Shown here in pieces: positions 39,774 to 51,056 of a stretch of DNA of 64,000 nt. The DNA comes from Paulinella micropora. Its lineage: Eukaryota > Cercozoa > Imbricatea > Euglyphida > Paulinellidae. Where the stretch lies: assembly GCA_019918135.1 (NCBI GenBank), contig WBZZ01003893.1:202501-266500 (forward strand), written 5' to 3'. The notes beneath the pieces were generated by a model that was not told the DNA's origin, searched no databases, and worked only from the letters and a program-made list of their open reading frames with translations. Both the position numbers and the translations under genes were made by a program. Position 1 is the first letter of the stretch, and each line of letters starts with the position of its first letter.

Positions 39774-41839
39774 GATAAATGTATCAAAATTACTATACCC
39801 ATTCTGTGCTTTTAATTTCTCCGCTTCTTCTTCTTTTAAGTCTGTATAGCCACTAGCAAAATTAAATCGGTTGCCTTTCGCCCGCTCCATTAAAAATCTC
39901 ATACTATGCCAACCGCATTCATTGTGTCTGAGGTGTTTGATTGATTTTTAACCTTATTTACTTTCATTAATAGATATGTGCTTGGGTGGCTTCGGTCAAT
40001 TAGTTGTTTCATTTGTTGTTAAAAGTCTTCGGTTGGCTCGTAAAGTGCTAAAGGGTCATAGACTTCAACACTCCTGTCTTTATCTAGACTTATCCATACT
40101 GCGATCCAATTAGACCCTGCTTGTTTGTGATTGTCCAAATTCATAATAAATCCGTATCGTTTTCTGCTTCCGGGCTTCAACTTGTAGATTTCATCACTGG
40201 CTATTGCTCCGAGATACCATCCATATTTTTTCATTATGTCGTCTATTTCATTAGTCGTTAGTCCCCGCCCCTCTCCTTCCTGCATGGATTGCTCTTGCTG
40301 TTGCTCTGGCGTCTCCGCGACGCTCGGGGGTATGGTTGTCTCCTCTGTCTCTGGCTCTGATTGCTGTGGCTCTGGTTGATGTGAAGTGATGCTCGGGGGT
40401 AGCGGTGTCTCCGCGACGCTCGTGGGTATGGTAGTTGGTGGCATACCTTCATCAACATTTAAATCCGCTGAAACTTGTTTATCTACATTTGGGTCTATAG
40501 TCATTTTGCTAGTTAGAGTTTTTACAAAGTCCTTTTTATTCATTGTGTGCCTCCAATCATTGCGGGATAGATATTTTTAAATTATTTTTATTGAAAATAC
40601 CTTATCAATTAATTCTTCTAATGTCTTCGCTCCTGTCCCCTTTTTTTTATGATCTCCAATATTTTGGAGATACCCCATAAACTCTTCATATCTAGCATAA
40701 TCGGCTACTTTTCTTTTTACGTTTTCCTTTTCATTTCCAACATCAATATTAAACCTTTTAATCATGTTAATTATCCACTTTGAAGTGTCTTTGTAATTTA
40801 ATTTGTTATGTCCATCACTATCTAGTCTCTTTTTTAAAGCCTGTGCTAACTCTTTTATAGTAATGTTTGGGTGATAAGTTTTTGAAAATACAGAGATTAA
40901 AAATTGATTAATTTATAAATTTTCAAAATGCTTACCTTTTTCTTCTGCTTTCTTTTCTTCCTTTTCAAGTTTTTCTTTATATTCTTCTGCTAACTTTTTC
41001 TGTTCCTCTAAAGATGTTGCTGTGGCTATAGCCGTCTGAATATCTTGACTGGCTTTTTGTAAGTCTTTACGACTCATCTTTTTTATGAACTTATCTGTAT
41101 ATCCTGCTAATTTCAGTGTTTCAATATCTTTCTGCTTTTGCTTTTTTTCTTCCTCATATTGCTCTTTCGTTTTCAATGGTGCTTCATCTCCTAAATTAGG
41201 TAATGGCGGTGCTTGTGGTGGTGCTCCTAATGGCGGTGCTTGTGGCTGTCCCTGCTGTGGTGGCATAATATATTGATATTGTGGTGGCGGTGGTAATGCT
41301 TGTATCCTATTTTTTCTGTCTTCTTCATATTTTACATCTTCTATGAGTTTTTGCTCCCTTCTTAGTTCTCTGGCTTTTTGTTCTTGTCGTTCATTTATCT
41401 CCGCTAGTTCTCTTTTGTGTTCCCTGTCCTTTATTTCTTTTTGTTCCTCTGCATCTGCTATGTCTTTTTGTTCTAGGCTTTTCTTTTCTTCTATCATATC
41501 TTCCCTCTTCTTCTTTTCCTTTTCTTCCTCATCATGTATTAACTCATATTTCTTCTGTAAGTTGCTTTGTATTTGGTTTCTGTTCTCGTGTTCAAGACGA
41601 TTGAACAGATTTGATTATTTTTTCCCTCGGTTTGCGGCCCTGCCTTTGTGTCCTCGGCTTACCAATATATTTCATAAAAGTTTAACGATTTGTAATGTGC
41701 TTAAATCATTTGTTTTCTTACCAAAATTAAGATAATATTTTTTACCCTTCTGGATAATATAAGGTCTCCCGCTCTTATTCCTATAAACCCGAGGTGGACG
41801 GACTTTTGCCTTTTTCTTATTAGTCTTTTTAGCGACCAT
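39774..41839 (-). pseudogene. Ulp1/adenain-like protease region, broken
   Basis: The span carries the protease plan of 17763: basic N-terminus, Glu/Lys coiled coils, a Pro/Gln repeat stretch (PPQQGQPQAPPLGAPPQAPP, around 41200), GEGRGLTTNEIDDIMKK, and SNWIAVWISL before YDPLALYEPTEDF. The second Pro/Glu stretch carries SVAETP repeats. Broken several times. Confidence 0.75.
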
Positions 41840-42203
41840 TGTATATAATTAAACAAAAAAATATTTTCAATTCGTTTATATGAAAAATCATTAAATGAAA
41901 CTTTACAGCACCTCCTCGTTGCTTACCATATCCGAGTTTTGATGCTACAGCACTAACACTACCAGCGTAAGGTACCCCGACGCTACTTAATGCTCCCGCA
42001 GTCCTAGAGATTAACTTATTATTGCGAAGAAATTTATCAACAGCCGAGGCTGTTTTCCCGACCTTAGCCCAGTTAATCTTTCCTCCCTTTTGTCCACATC
42101 CCTTCTTCTTAGTTTTCTTTTTTCCTCCCTTCTGTGGCGTTGATGGATTGTATCCGATGTGAAATCCTGATGGTTGTGAAATTATCACTGGTGATACTGG
42201 CAT
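41829..42203 (-). CDS. small basic GG-rich core-type peptide
   Basis: Starts MPVSPVIISQPSGFHIGYNPS, then GGKKKTKKKGCGQKGGK, NWAKVGKTASAV and KQRGGAVKF, colinear with 19859-20164. The tail beyond the shared part differs. TATATTAT abuts the ATG. Confidence 0.6.
   Translation of the reverse strand: MPVSPVIISQPSGFHIGYNPSTPQKGGKKKTKKKGCGQKGGKINWAKVGKTASAVDKFLRNNKLISRTAGALSSVGVPYAGSVSAVASKLGYGKQRGGAVKFHLMIFHINELKIFFCLIIYNGR
41840..41851 (-). promoter_or_regulatory. TATA-type box abutting Polinton 2 protease start
   Basis: TAATTATATACA directly before the ATG on the minus strand. Confidence 0.45.
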
Positions 42204-42238
42204 ATAATATACATTAAAAAAATAATTATATAAAAATA

Positions 42239-43054
42239 TTATTTCAGGCGGTAAGCAAAATTTTTTCTTAACTCGTCATCAACACTTGAAACATAAAGAA
42301 AATTAAATCGTTCCGTTGTAGCCTCGTGATACTTTTGAAGAAAATAATCAAAATCAAAAAATAAGTCTAAGTGTTTATACACGAGTTCCATTTTATCCTG
42401 AGACTGACCTGGAAAGATTAACAAATAATCTAACTGCTTAATTGCTTCTGGTCTAAGGTTGTTTAAATACTGGCTTGACATAATAACCTTACTTTTATAG
42501 TGTCTGTTCTTTTTTAACAAATCACTTACGGACTTGTCTCTTAATCCGCTCCCTAAATCGTCCAAAACAAAAACAACCTCTGGAGAAATATACTTACTTG
42601 GTCTCTCTTTTTTCTCACCTCCTTCTTCTTTTTTCTTTTCCTTTCCGAAATAAAGAAATTGTGGTTTCTCTATTTCCTCTTCATCTTTGATTTCTCCTTC
42701 GTGTTGCTCGTCCTGTCTATTCAGTTTGTCAAGTTCATAGTCTATTACATTTACACCGTCTGATTTAAGAAAGGTATATATTGCCATTGGGTTTCCCCTG
42801 CTCTTAAAGTGTTTAACCGTTGCTTTATAAATGTAGTCCTTGTGAATTGTTGAAGCAATAATGACAATACGGGTTTTTCTGTCTGTAGTCCGTTTCAGTA
42901 TTTCAAAGAGTGCTGTCGTTTTTCCGCTCTTCTTACGGGCGAGTAGAAATATATTGGCATACGGCTCGTTGAATAATGTATAACCCTGGGCTTTTTTGTT
43001 TCCATCCCCCTCTTGTTTTACAGGCTTCACCTTGACATTGTTTATCTTAAGCAT
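42239..43054 (-). CDS. A32/FtsK-HerA-type DNA packaging ATPase
   Basis: 271 residues, open: MLKINNVKVKPVKQ, Walker A ARKKSGKTT, Walker B VVFVLDDLG, SSQYLNNLRPEA. About 75-80% identical by eye to the Polinton 1 protein. ATAATATACA abuts the ATG. Its preserved frame within an otherwise broken element is notable. Confidence 0.92.
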   Translation of the reverse strand: MLKINNVKVKPVKQEGDGNKKAQGYTLFNEPYANIFLLARKKSGKTTALFEILKRTTDRKTRIVIIASTIHKDYIYKATVKHFKSRGNPMAIYTFLKSDGVNVIDYELDKLNRQDEQHEGEIKDEEEIEKPQFLYFGKEKKKEEGGEKKERPSKYISPEVVFVLDDLGSGLRDKSVSDLLKKNRHYKSKVIMSSQYLNNLRPEAIKQLDYLLIFPGQSQDKMELVYKHLDLFFDFDYFLQKYHEATTERFNFLYVSSVDDELRKNFAYRLK

Positions 43055-43067
43055 TGTATATTATTAT
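43055..43067 (-). promoter_or_regulatory. TATA-type box abutting Polinton 2 ATPase start
   Basis: GATAATAATATACA directly before the ATG on the minus strand; it supports the MLKINN start and, by homology, the MEKINN start in Polinton 1. Confidence 0.5.
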
Positions 43068-43423
43068 CCTAAAAACTCTAGGCACATAACAATTCTTCCC
43101 GCTAAATTTCCTGTATCAATATTTTCGCTGTCTGTTTCAAGGACTTTAAATGTATATTGTCCGTCCGTCCATCCAACGACACCTAAATTATAACTAAGGT
43201 TTGAAATGTTTGCTATATTACTATCTGCAAATGTGCCAATAATTCCAATTCTGTCCATATAAAGAATTCTGGTTTTGGTTTCCGTCTGGTCGTTCGTATA
43301 ATGAATAAACTTAACATTCATTTTGGTCGGTGTGAATGACATTTGAATATTTTTATTAAATGTTTTGCTTCCAACAAAATCATTGCTCAGAAAAATAATC
43401 TTTTGGTATTTATAGTCAGCCAT
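43064..43423 (-). CDS. 119 aa conserved Polinton protein, unknown function
   Basis: Open; MADYKYQKIIFLSNDFVG, KFIHYTNDQTETKTRIL, MDRIGIIGTFADS, NISNLSYNLGVVGW and a C-terminal AGRIVMCLEFLG. Ten bases from the ATPase start, same strand; it shares its start region with the divergent Cys-rich gene. Confidence 0.65.
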   Translation of the reverse strand: MADYKYQKIIFLSNDFVGSKTFNKNIQMSFTPTKMNVKFIHYTNDQTETKTRILYMDRIGIIGTFADSNIANISNLSYNLGVVGWTDGQYTFKVLETDSENIDTGNLAGRIVMCLEFLG

Positions 43424-43679
43424 GATTATATTACTGATGATAAACTTTTTAATAACAAAAATATTTTCGCGAACTGCCTGCGACTTTTACTCGCGGGTAA
43501 GCGAAAAAAAGAATGAGAGTTGTGCTTATTGTATAAAGCAAGGAATAGAAACTAAATTTAAATGTGTGTATAAGCCTATGAGTGATTGGTGTGTTAGTTT
43601 TGATGAAGTCATTCCTTTAATCTGTGCCAGCGATAGTTCTTGGTATATGCCAATGAGTAAGGTCAACATTCCGACATAA
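43422..43679 (+). CDS. small secreted-looking Cys-rich protein
   Basis: 85 residues: hydrophobic start MIILLMINFLITKIF, then SRTACDFYSRVSEKKNESCAYC and CVYKPMSDWCVSFDE, as in Polinton 1. The C-terminal few residues differ from the other copies. The opposite-strand, back-to-back arrangement with the 119 aa gene is conserved. Confidence 0.55.
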   Translation: MIILLMINFLITKIFSRTACDFYSRVSEKKNESCAYCIKQGIETKFKCVYKPMSDWCVSFDEVIPLICASDSSWYMPMSKVNIPT

Positions 43680-43959
43680 GTGTTAGCAACCTCACAAGGT
43701 AAGTTCTTTTCAGATGGCCTAACGATACAAAGGGTTATAATGGCAATAATGATGCCCATTTGAAATAAGTATTTAATAAGTCGGCTGTCGGTTGGTCTGT
43801 TTTTTATACAACAACAATTCCAGTTATCTTCCAATTCGTGCTCTACTTTTTTTCCTCAGTCTTCAACGAAATGTCCAAAACACGATTTTTTAATTCTGGT
43901 GTTAGTTCGCCATCTGTCATATCAATGAGCGGAGGTGGGGGGTGTAATCTAGGGGGCAT
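43640..43959 (-). pseudogene. two-helix membrane protein region, broken
   Basis: Frames match the 112 aa membrane protein of Polinton 1: NWNCCCIKNRPTDSRLIKYL, FQMGIIIAIITLCIV and YVGMLTLLIGI, with a Pro-rich start near 43959. Broken about once or twice. Confidence 0.65.
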
Positions 43960-46900
43960 TGCAAAGCGTATTAGGAAACATGACTGCTCGTATTTCAGAA
44001 AGTTGCTTAGATAGATCTTCTATAATAAGCATGAGATTATTATTTTCTTTTTCTAAATTAACTACCTTTTCCGCCATGTGTTGAAAAGCACTGACTAATA
44101 TTGGTATAAAATTTGTATATGTTATGCCTTCAAGATTTCCATTTCCATCATCTGCTTTCATTCCACTTTCAGATACTAATTCAGGAAATATTTTTTTAAC
44201 TTCATCAGCAATAAATCCGTGGTTCTTTTGTTCTTTCTTTTCGTCTGATTTCAAATAATATGAACACCAATTTATTTTCATTAGTTTCTCACAACAATAC
44301 CCGCAGTCTAATGTTTTAATATCTGATTCAGCCTCCTGTCCGATGAGTTTTTCCATGCTCCGTTAAGCGGAACATAATTATAACTGCCAGACGGCTCACC
44401 TGAAGAGTTTGAAGTAGTCCAAGCATGTAGAATTCCTTGAGATGCGCAGACTACTCCATAATTTGAATATCCCCCTGATTTCATATAAATTTGCGGGTCG
44501 TAAGTATAACTTGGTCTTTTTCTTAATGTTAAAAATCCGCTGGATGCTGTTGTGATGCTTAAATCTCCCGACGTATTAATGTTCATCGCCTCAGTGTAAG
44601 ATATATTGTTTCCCACCGTTGTTCCTGAATTATAATAAAAAGCGAGTTTTCCACCTTTTTGAATTAGAAAGTTTGAACCGCTGTGGCTTGATTTCCAGTT
44701 CGTGCCATCAAAATAAGCATCAAAAGTTAAATTGACATTATCATGCGACCAGTTTAGTTGTTGAAAAACTGGATATATGTCTGTTGAAGTTATTGCCTGT
44801 ATATGTGCTCCTGCGACATTACTCGCCGTTTCGTATAATTCTAAACCTGCCGTTGCTCCTATTCCTTTTGTTGTGTTTCCTATAATTATTGGTTTGCCTA
44901 GTGCTGTTGTTATTTTGTCGCTCGTTGTTAATGTGGTTGTTGATATACCAGCATTTGCTGTTAATAAGCCCGTTGTGCTACTGATGTTCATTGCGACATT
45001 AAACGATACATTATTCCCCACCGCTACTCCTGATGTATAATAGAAAATAAGGTTAGTACATTTTTGTATTAAAAAGTTAGATGCCGCAGAAGATGATTTC
45101 CATACCCCTCCCGACACATAAGCATCAAAACCTAAATTAATATCATTATGAGCATAATTCCACATTTGAAAAACTGGATAGACATCTGCTGTTGTTATTG
45201 CCTGTATATGCGGCCCCGCGGGGTCGCTCGCAGTTCCATATAACTCTAAGCCACCAGTTGCTCCTACTCTTTCGTTGTTTTGCCTATGATTATTGGCATA
45301 CCTGATGCTGTTGTTATTTTTATCACTCTCTGTTAATGTTGTTGTTGATATACCAGCAGTTGAAGTGATTGATGTTCCCGTTATTGTTCCACCATTTGTT
45401 ATGTTGTTTGAGTTCATATCCAAAGTACCATAAAATCGCATACCCCCTGCATTGTTAAAACGTATAATGTCAGATGAAGCACTTTTATTATCCAAAAGTT
45501 TTGAAATATAAAGACCTGCTCCTTTTACATCAAATGCTACATCAGTGAATACGTAACCTCTTTGGTCTGCGGTTCCACTTGTAGCAGTATTTAGAGTAAA
45601 TAAGAAATATTGATAATCACCTGATGTCTGTGAAAAGAATATATCTCCTCCATTTTGGTTTAATATCCTCGCCCCATTATATGTTATATTTCCACCATTA
45701 ATGATAACTTGATTATTAAAATCTTCATTGTTCGTTAAAGTTAGATATTTTATCGTAGTGCTCGCCCCATTAAATGTTTTACTTCCTGTTATGGTTTGGT
45801 CTGTTGTTAGTTTCACACAATTGTCATCTAGATATTGTCTATTTACCACTTCATTCGCATTTTGTGGTGCACCCAGATTAACAATCCGACTACCATTACA
45901 ATCTAAGCCAGTAGCATTAAACCACGAAACAATCGTCCCATCAATGATAAAACTTATTTTTTTTCGCAGAAATTTCAAAGTTGTAATATGTTGCCGTGTT
46001 CATATCCAAACTAGCAATTGACCCGATATTACTGGTAGAATTGAAAACGATGAAAGTGCCTTTTGTTGTTGAATTGATTGAATTTCCAGTTATTTCAACA
46101 CCACTGCTATATGTCTTAATTCCTGCCATGGTTTGGTTTCCTGTTAGTTTCACATTTTGCCCGTATTTTGTATCAACATAACTTTTATTTGCTCCATCTG
46201 TTGAAGCGGAAGGGTCGGCTAAGTTTGTTATTTTGTTGTTATTCAAACTTAATGTTGTTCCAGTTGCGGTTATAATTAAAGTATTACCTGAATATAACTC
46301 TACATATGAACCAGTTATTTGTATCGGATACCAGGCCGCTGTTGCTGTTTTTTGTGCTGCAATCATCCCTATTTTTGTTTCAAAGGCTATGCCAATGCCG
46401 TCAAAAGTAGTGGGATTGGACGAACCACTTACTTCTAAAGTTGATGTAAATTTTTTATTCCCTGCTATGGTTTGGTCTCCTGTTAGTTTAACCACCGAGG
46501 TATCAAGGACAGAAACATCCACACCATCAACAAGATTAACATTTGTTATGCTTTGGCTTTTCATATCAAGACCAGCACTCGCATTTATTATACTGCTAAA
46601 TGTTTTAATTCCTCCTATGGTTTGGTCTCCTGTTAGTTTGACCACCGAACCATCAACTGCGAGATTAGCGAGATTAATTCCATTATACGTAGAAGCCCCT
46701 GAAATAGCAAACCCTCCCATATTTAGTCCTCCTGTCATACTGGCTGTGCCGTCTAGTCTAAGAAAGGGTGGTGTGGTATTTCTCCATTGTCCTGTGCTAT
46801 AAATGAGTAATTGGTTATCTGCTGGGAAGCCTGTTATTGTCACATCGCTGTGGCCATCTATACTTGCACTCGCTGACACTTTATCATTATTATCTTGATG

Positions 46901-47440
46901 CTCAAATATCCATTCATCAACATCTTTGGTATTTAGTAAATTAACTCCTGTTATATTCTTCCTTCCCATACTAATATTGCCGAATTCATCAACATTTATC
47001 GGAAATGTTTTATTTACCCAGTTCATTGAGTTATATCTTAGATAACTATTAGTGGCTATTGGTGCGGTTATGACCACATCTGAAAGTGTATCAATTGAAC
47101 CACGGGCTGTATGTTAGTGTCAATCAGATTGTATAGACTGGTTTGGTGCGGATTGGAAGTATTAGAGCGGTGTTGAGTTGAGGCTTTGACTTCGTCATTA
47201 TCCCTTACTCGTTGCTCTGTATAGTATAAATTTTTTCCTTCTTTGATATCATTCGTTGATTTTAAAGCGAGACGTGTGTCAAATCGCGCATCTGTATAAT
47301 AACGATTTATAGGGTCGGAATCTTCTGGCACTCTGTCTGTATTCAGACCGACTATGTTTGTGTTGGTTAAGTCTAAGTTTGCGATTGATAGGCTGTCTGT
47401 CGCGATTTCTGACAAGCCGAGTAAGGATTTATATTGACTC
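43949..47440 (-). pseudogene. long fibre with S74-type chaperone end, broken
   Basis: Shares the Polinton 1 fibre plan: YKSLLGLSEIATDS at the start, EGKNLYYTEQR, many VKLTGDQTI.G.K.F repeats, LTTSDKITTA units repeated more than once, and a terminal S74-type domain (NSSDRRL, HGFIADEVKKIFPEL) with a coiled coil. Internal repeats near 44800 and 45300 are near-duplicates. Broken several times. Confidence 0.82.
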
Positions 47441-47598
47441 GTTATATATAAAAAATCGCTCGCGATTTTGCTATATAACACAAATTTTCAATTTGTTTGT
47501 ATATCAAATAAATATTTAATTTTAAAAATACTAAAATATAATAATCTTAGTATAAATGCCGTCTCCCGAAGCAAGTCGTAAGAACTGGGGGTAAAGCT

Positions 47599-48078
47599 GT
47601 GGAAAGTATTAAGAGCAAAAAGCAACATAAGGTTGAAATAGCGAAAGAGAAATTAGCAAAGTGTAGAAATGCTCATGTAGGCGATGATGAAGAGATGGAG
47701 GAAAAGATAAACCGCATGGCTGAAATGGGTGTTGCTAATGATATCATTAATGGAAAAGACCAAGATGATACACCAGAAGAAAGCAGTGAGAGCGATGAAG
47801 AATGTGATTTTACTGATATCATTGCTGAAAAGATGGCTAAGATGAAAATAAGAAGAAAGAAAGCGGAAGCAAAGAAGAAAGTAAGTAAAAAGCCTGTGCC
47901 TGAGCCTGAACCTGATGATAGCGAAAGCGAAAGTGAAGAAAGTGAAGAAGAGCTGAAGCCTAAATCTAAGAAAGGAAATGGTAAGAAATCGAACATATCT
48001 GTTAATGTTTATAATCAAGCAGAGAAGCCAAGCAAGAAAGAAAAAAATGATGTCTTAAAGATGTTTTTAAAATTTTAA
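47599..48078 (+). CDS. charged coiled protein, unknown (counterpart of 25853)
   Basis: 159 residues from the first in-frame Met: Lys-rich start, EESSESDEE acidic run, Lys-rich IRRKKAEAKKKVSKK, PEPEPDDSESESEESEEE, and the conserved tail ISVNVYNQAEKP...DVLKMFLKF. A family C repeat follows directly after its stop. Confidence 0.55.
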   Translation: MESIKSKKQHKVEIAKEKLAKCRNAHVGDDEEMEEKINRMAEMGVANDIINGKDQDDTPEESSESDEECDFTDIIAEKMAKMKIRRKKAEAKKKVSKKPVPEPEPDDSESESEESEEELKPKSKKGNGKKSNISVNVYNQAEKPSKKEKNDVLKMFLKF

Positions 48079-48203
48079 TGATATTTGTTTCAGACTACGT
48101 CTTCAACAAACATCGTCTGCGATTAAATAAAAATAAAAGAAAAAAAACGATGTTTTAGAATAAGTGAGAGTGCGACAGCACGAAACACAATTATAAAATA
48201 TCA
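48079..48203. repeat. MITE-like repeat family C, copy 1
   Basis: 125 bp with TGATATTT at the left and AAATATCA at the right, an inner AAACATCGT/ACGATGTTT fold-back and a GAGTGCGACAGCACGA segment. It sits between the 47599 gene and the integrase. Related to copies at 54904, 57088, 58643 and 61840. Confidence 0.75.
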
Positions 48204-49187
48204 ATGGACTACAAACATAGTCAGCAACAAGAAACTCCTGAGCAGACAGAGCGGAAAGAAAAACCTGAAGAAGCAATTGAAATACACAAGCAATCAAAGC
48301 CTGCTAAGATATGGAACACAATAACCTCGCCAGAAGCAAAACCACTAAGCCAAGTATTTATTGATTTAATGGATATGTCAAAGGTTGCTACTAAGAAAGG
48401 AAGTGCTAATTATAATTTCGGCTTAGTTGCTATTGATGTATATAGCCGTCGTGGCTGGATTGAGCCTATCAAAAATAAAACAACTGGTTATGTTTTGGAA
48501 GGTCTTAAAAAATATTTACAAAAGAAGTTCCCGAAAGAATTGCATCAGATAATGGTGGTGAGTTTAAAGGTCAAGTGGCTGAATATTTTAGACAAAACAA
48601 TATTGAGCATAGACCGGTTCAAGTAGGAGACCACAGAACAATGGGTATAATAGATAGATTTATCAGAACGATACGGAATGAATTAAATTTGATATGGGAA
48701 TTTAATGAAAATTTTGAGTGGGTTCCTATTATTCATGAGGTTGTTGATGCTTATAATAAAACATATCATACAACAATTAAAGCAGTACCTATTAATGTTT
48801 ATGAAGGAACTGAAAAAAACACTCAAGAAATATACAGAAATCCTTTAATGAATTCCCTAAGGGAACAAGAGGTAGAAAGGAATTAGAAAGAACTATTTTT
48901 TCTAAAGGTGATAAACAAATCAGTAAAACTATATTTAAGGTTAAAGGCCGTAAGGGCTTCAAAGTTATCTTGTCAGAAGAGGACTTAGTAAGGCCGAGTG
49001 AATTATTAAAGACTAATGTTGATGAGCAACCGGAAGAAACGGAACCGGCGGAGCAGTTAGCCGATAAAATTAAACAAATTACTAAAGAGAAAAAAATATT
49101 AATTTATTAAAATCATTAGATGTAAAACAGGAAAACATACGAAGCAGTGCTAGAATTAAAAAGAAAGTTGAAAAGTTAGACCTTTAA
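48204..49187 (+). pseudogene. rve integrase region, broken
   Basis: Frames match the Polinton 1 integrase: MDYKHSQQQE, VFIDLMDMSKVATKKG, WIEPIKNKTTGYVLEGLKK, GDHRTMGIIDRFIRTIRNEL and KGRKGFKVIL. The core family and order are clear; broken a few times. Confidence 0.85.
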
Positions 49188-49470
49188 TAAAATATTAGTT
49201 CACAGGAACATTAAAGGTGCAATATTTGGCATAACATACTTGTAGATCTATATTTGGTAAACATAGCACTAGTTTAGACCTACAAGTAAATGCTAGTTTA
49301 GTTATGCGATAATGAAAATACATCAAAGAAAACTAAGTAGTGGCAGCGATTGTCATTCCTTAATGTATAAATTGGATGAGGAAAAACAATTGCAGCTTAA
49401 CAACTGATTTAATTAACAAGCGAATTGAATAGTTGCAATCAACGACAGGCAACTAAAAATGTTTTTTTTT
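49188..49470. other. non-coding gap with a long inverted repeat
   Basis: No gene. It holds the inverted repeat described at 49229-49307. Otherwise unremarkable AT-rich sequence between two convergent genes. Confidence 0.6.
49229..49307. repeat. stem-loop inverted repeat between convergent genes
   Basis: Inner arms TACTTGTAGATCTA (49237) and TAGACCTACAAGTA (49275-49288) pair at 13 of 14 positions, and outer arms GCATAAC (49229) and GTTATGC (49301) extend the stem. It could be a transcript-end hairpin for the two convergent genes or a miniature insertion. Confidence 0.6.
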
Positions 49471-49887
49471 TCACACTTCTGTCGCACTATAAATGGTTTC
49501 AACATTGTTGCCGTCAAATGTCCCATTAACTACACTATTAATGCGAGACCACGCATTAACCATAATCATTTGTACGGGTGCTTGGCTAGCCTTGAATTTG
49601 ATTACGAAATACCTCACTTCCTCAGGTGGTGAATTACAGCCATACATGGAAACAGAAGAGGAACCTTCAAAAGAAGATTGAGAAAATAATGCGGTCCCCT
49701 CTTCCTTGTTGATCTTGACAAAGACATCCCCAGGAAATTTGATAATGGTGTTACTGCTTCCTTCCTTTCTTTCTCCCTTCCTTTTATCCTCCTTCTTTTC
49801 CGTTGGTCTTTTTGACTTCATCCACTGAGGCGCCGTTCTCACCACCTTATTTTCACCCAAATTAGCTTCACTCATTTGCAGGGTCAC
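49471..49887 (-). CDS. last exon of small spliced-type gene (counterpart of 27511)
   Basis: Minus-strand frame with KSKRPTEKKEDKRKGERKEG, a compact domain (VFVKINKEEGTALFSQSSFE) and IETIYSAT-like end (VETIYSATEV; Polinton 1 has IKTVYSARMF). It occupies the same slot as the two-exon gene of Polinton 1. Upstream, a TTTTAG acceptor at about 49892 and GTA donors at about 49936 and 50117 suggest that this gene also begins in upstream exons (MSEKNKKSNDAK near 50153, then an Ala/Pro-rich exon). The start shown is only the open frame limit. Confidence 0.5.
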   Translation of the reverse strand: MTLQMSEANLGENKVVRTAPQWMKSKRPTEKKEDKRKGERKEGSSNTIIKFPGDVFVKINKEEGTALFSQSSFEGSSSVSMYGCNSPPEEVRYFVIKFKASQAPVQMIMVNAWSRINSVVNGTFDGNNVETIYSATEV

Positions 49888-49981
49888 CTCCTAAAATAAT
49901 AATCTATTACATAAAAAACATTGGTAAAATGACTACCGCAACAGAGTTGCTTTGCTCGGCAGTCGTCGGAGCAGGAGAAGA

Positions 49982-50040
49982 TTGAGCCGCAGGAGCAGAT
50001 TGAACCGCAGGAGCAGATTGAACCGCAGGAGCAGGAGCAG
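49982..50040. repeat. 18-bp tandem repeats in a probable exon
   Basis: Three near-perfect copies of GCAGGAGCAGATTGAACC. On the minus strand they read (VQSAPA)n within an Ala/Pro-rich open stretch between candidate splice sites. Confidence 0.7.
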
Positions 50041-50417
50041 AATTGGTAGCAGTCGGAGCAGGAGCAGGAGTCTCATAATCATAAACTCTTATAGAAATGA
50101 AAAAGCATAGAAGAAGCTACCTTAGCATCATTTGACTTCTTATTTTTTTCGCTCATTGCCTGCAACACACAGCAAAAACAAGGGTTTAGTCTTCTTGTCA
50201 CGGCAACTTTTGGCTTTCTGAAAAAGTCGCAGAATGAAAAAAGAAACAGAAAAAAACACGTGATTGAATTTCTGGATTTTCTGCTGACAATTTTAAATGG
50301 CGATAAAAAAGGAAAAGCAAAAATTTTTTTACACCGCATGCGGGAAAGGTGAGGTAAAAATACACACCGACTGGGGTCTGTATTTCTGTATCTGGTCAAC
50401 TTTCATTATTCGCAATA

Positions 50418-50882
50418 ATGAGTGATGATGATAATGAATACGCTGAAAGAGAAGAACATAATAAATGGTTGGAGAAATTACAAGATAGGGGCAGACCCCT
50501 GCTAATAAGAGATAGAGCAAATAATGAAGTCAAATTTGACAACATAATAAGTCAATTAGAACGAAATGAACAAGAAAGGATAAAATTGGAGAAAGAAAAG
50601 CAAGATTGTATAAATAGAAGAAGTGCTATTGATGAATTGCTAAATAAACGAAATGATGATGTTGAGCGAAAGGAAAAAATTGAACAAATGAAAAGAGAAC
50701 AAAAAAGAGAAGCAGAAAAAAAGAAGAAACAATTACGATTATTTGAGCATTGGCTTAGTGCCGAAAATCAACCAATGGGAGTTGAAGACGAAATAAAAGC
50801 ACGAAAGATGATTGATAGTGGGAAAACATCAACAGAAATAATTCAATCATATGAAAAATATAAAAGACAGAGAATTGAATAA
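50418..50882 (+). CDS. coiled-coil protein next to right repeat
   Basis: 154 residues, open: acidic start MSDDDNEYAEREEH, Glu/Lys coiled coil, RLFEHWLSAENQPM and a C-terminal KMIDSGKTSTEIIQSYEKYK. Counterpart of 28368-28823, but on the opposite strand. A short family A-like word (TAGGGGCAGACCCCT, about 50487) lies in frame near residue 25. Confidence 0.7.
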   Translation: MSDDDNEYAEREEHNKWLEKLQDRGRPLLIRDRANNEVKFDNIISQLERNEQERIKLEKEKQDCINRRSAIDELLNKRNDDVERKEKIEQMKREQKREAEKKKKQLRLFEHWLSAENQPMGVEDEIKARKMIDSGKTSTEIIQSYEKYKRQRIE

Positions 50883-51056
50883 AAGTGGTTTAACCACTTA
50901 CTCCTTTAGCACATAGGAGTATAAACTAGTGTGTGTTTAATTTTATCCAAAAACAAAAATTGGGCGAAAGCCCTCCTTGTTTGCAAAGAAATTTTATCTA
51001 CCATACTTGTTGTGTGGTAGGGTGAGAATACTGGAGAAGACTTCAAAAAGGTAATT

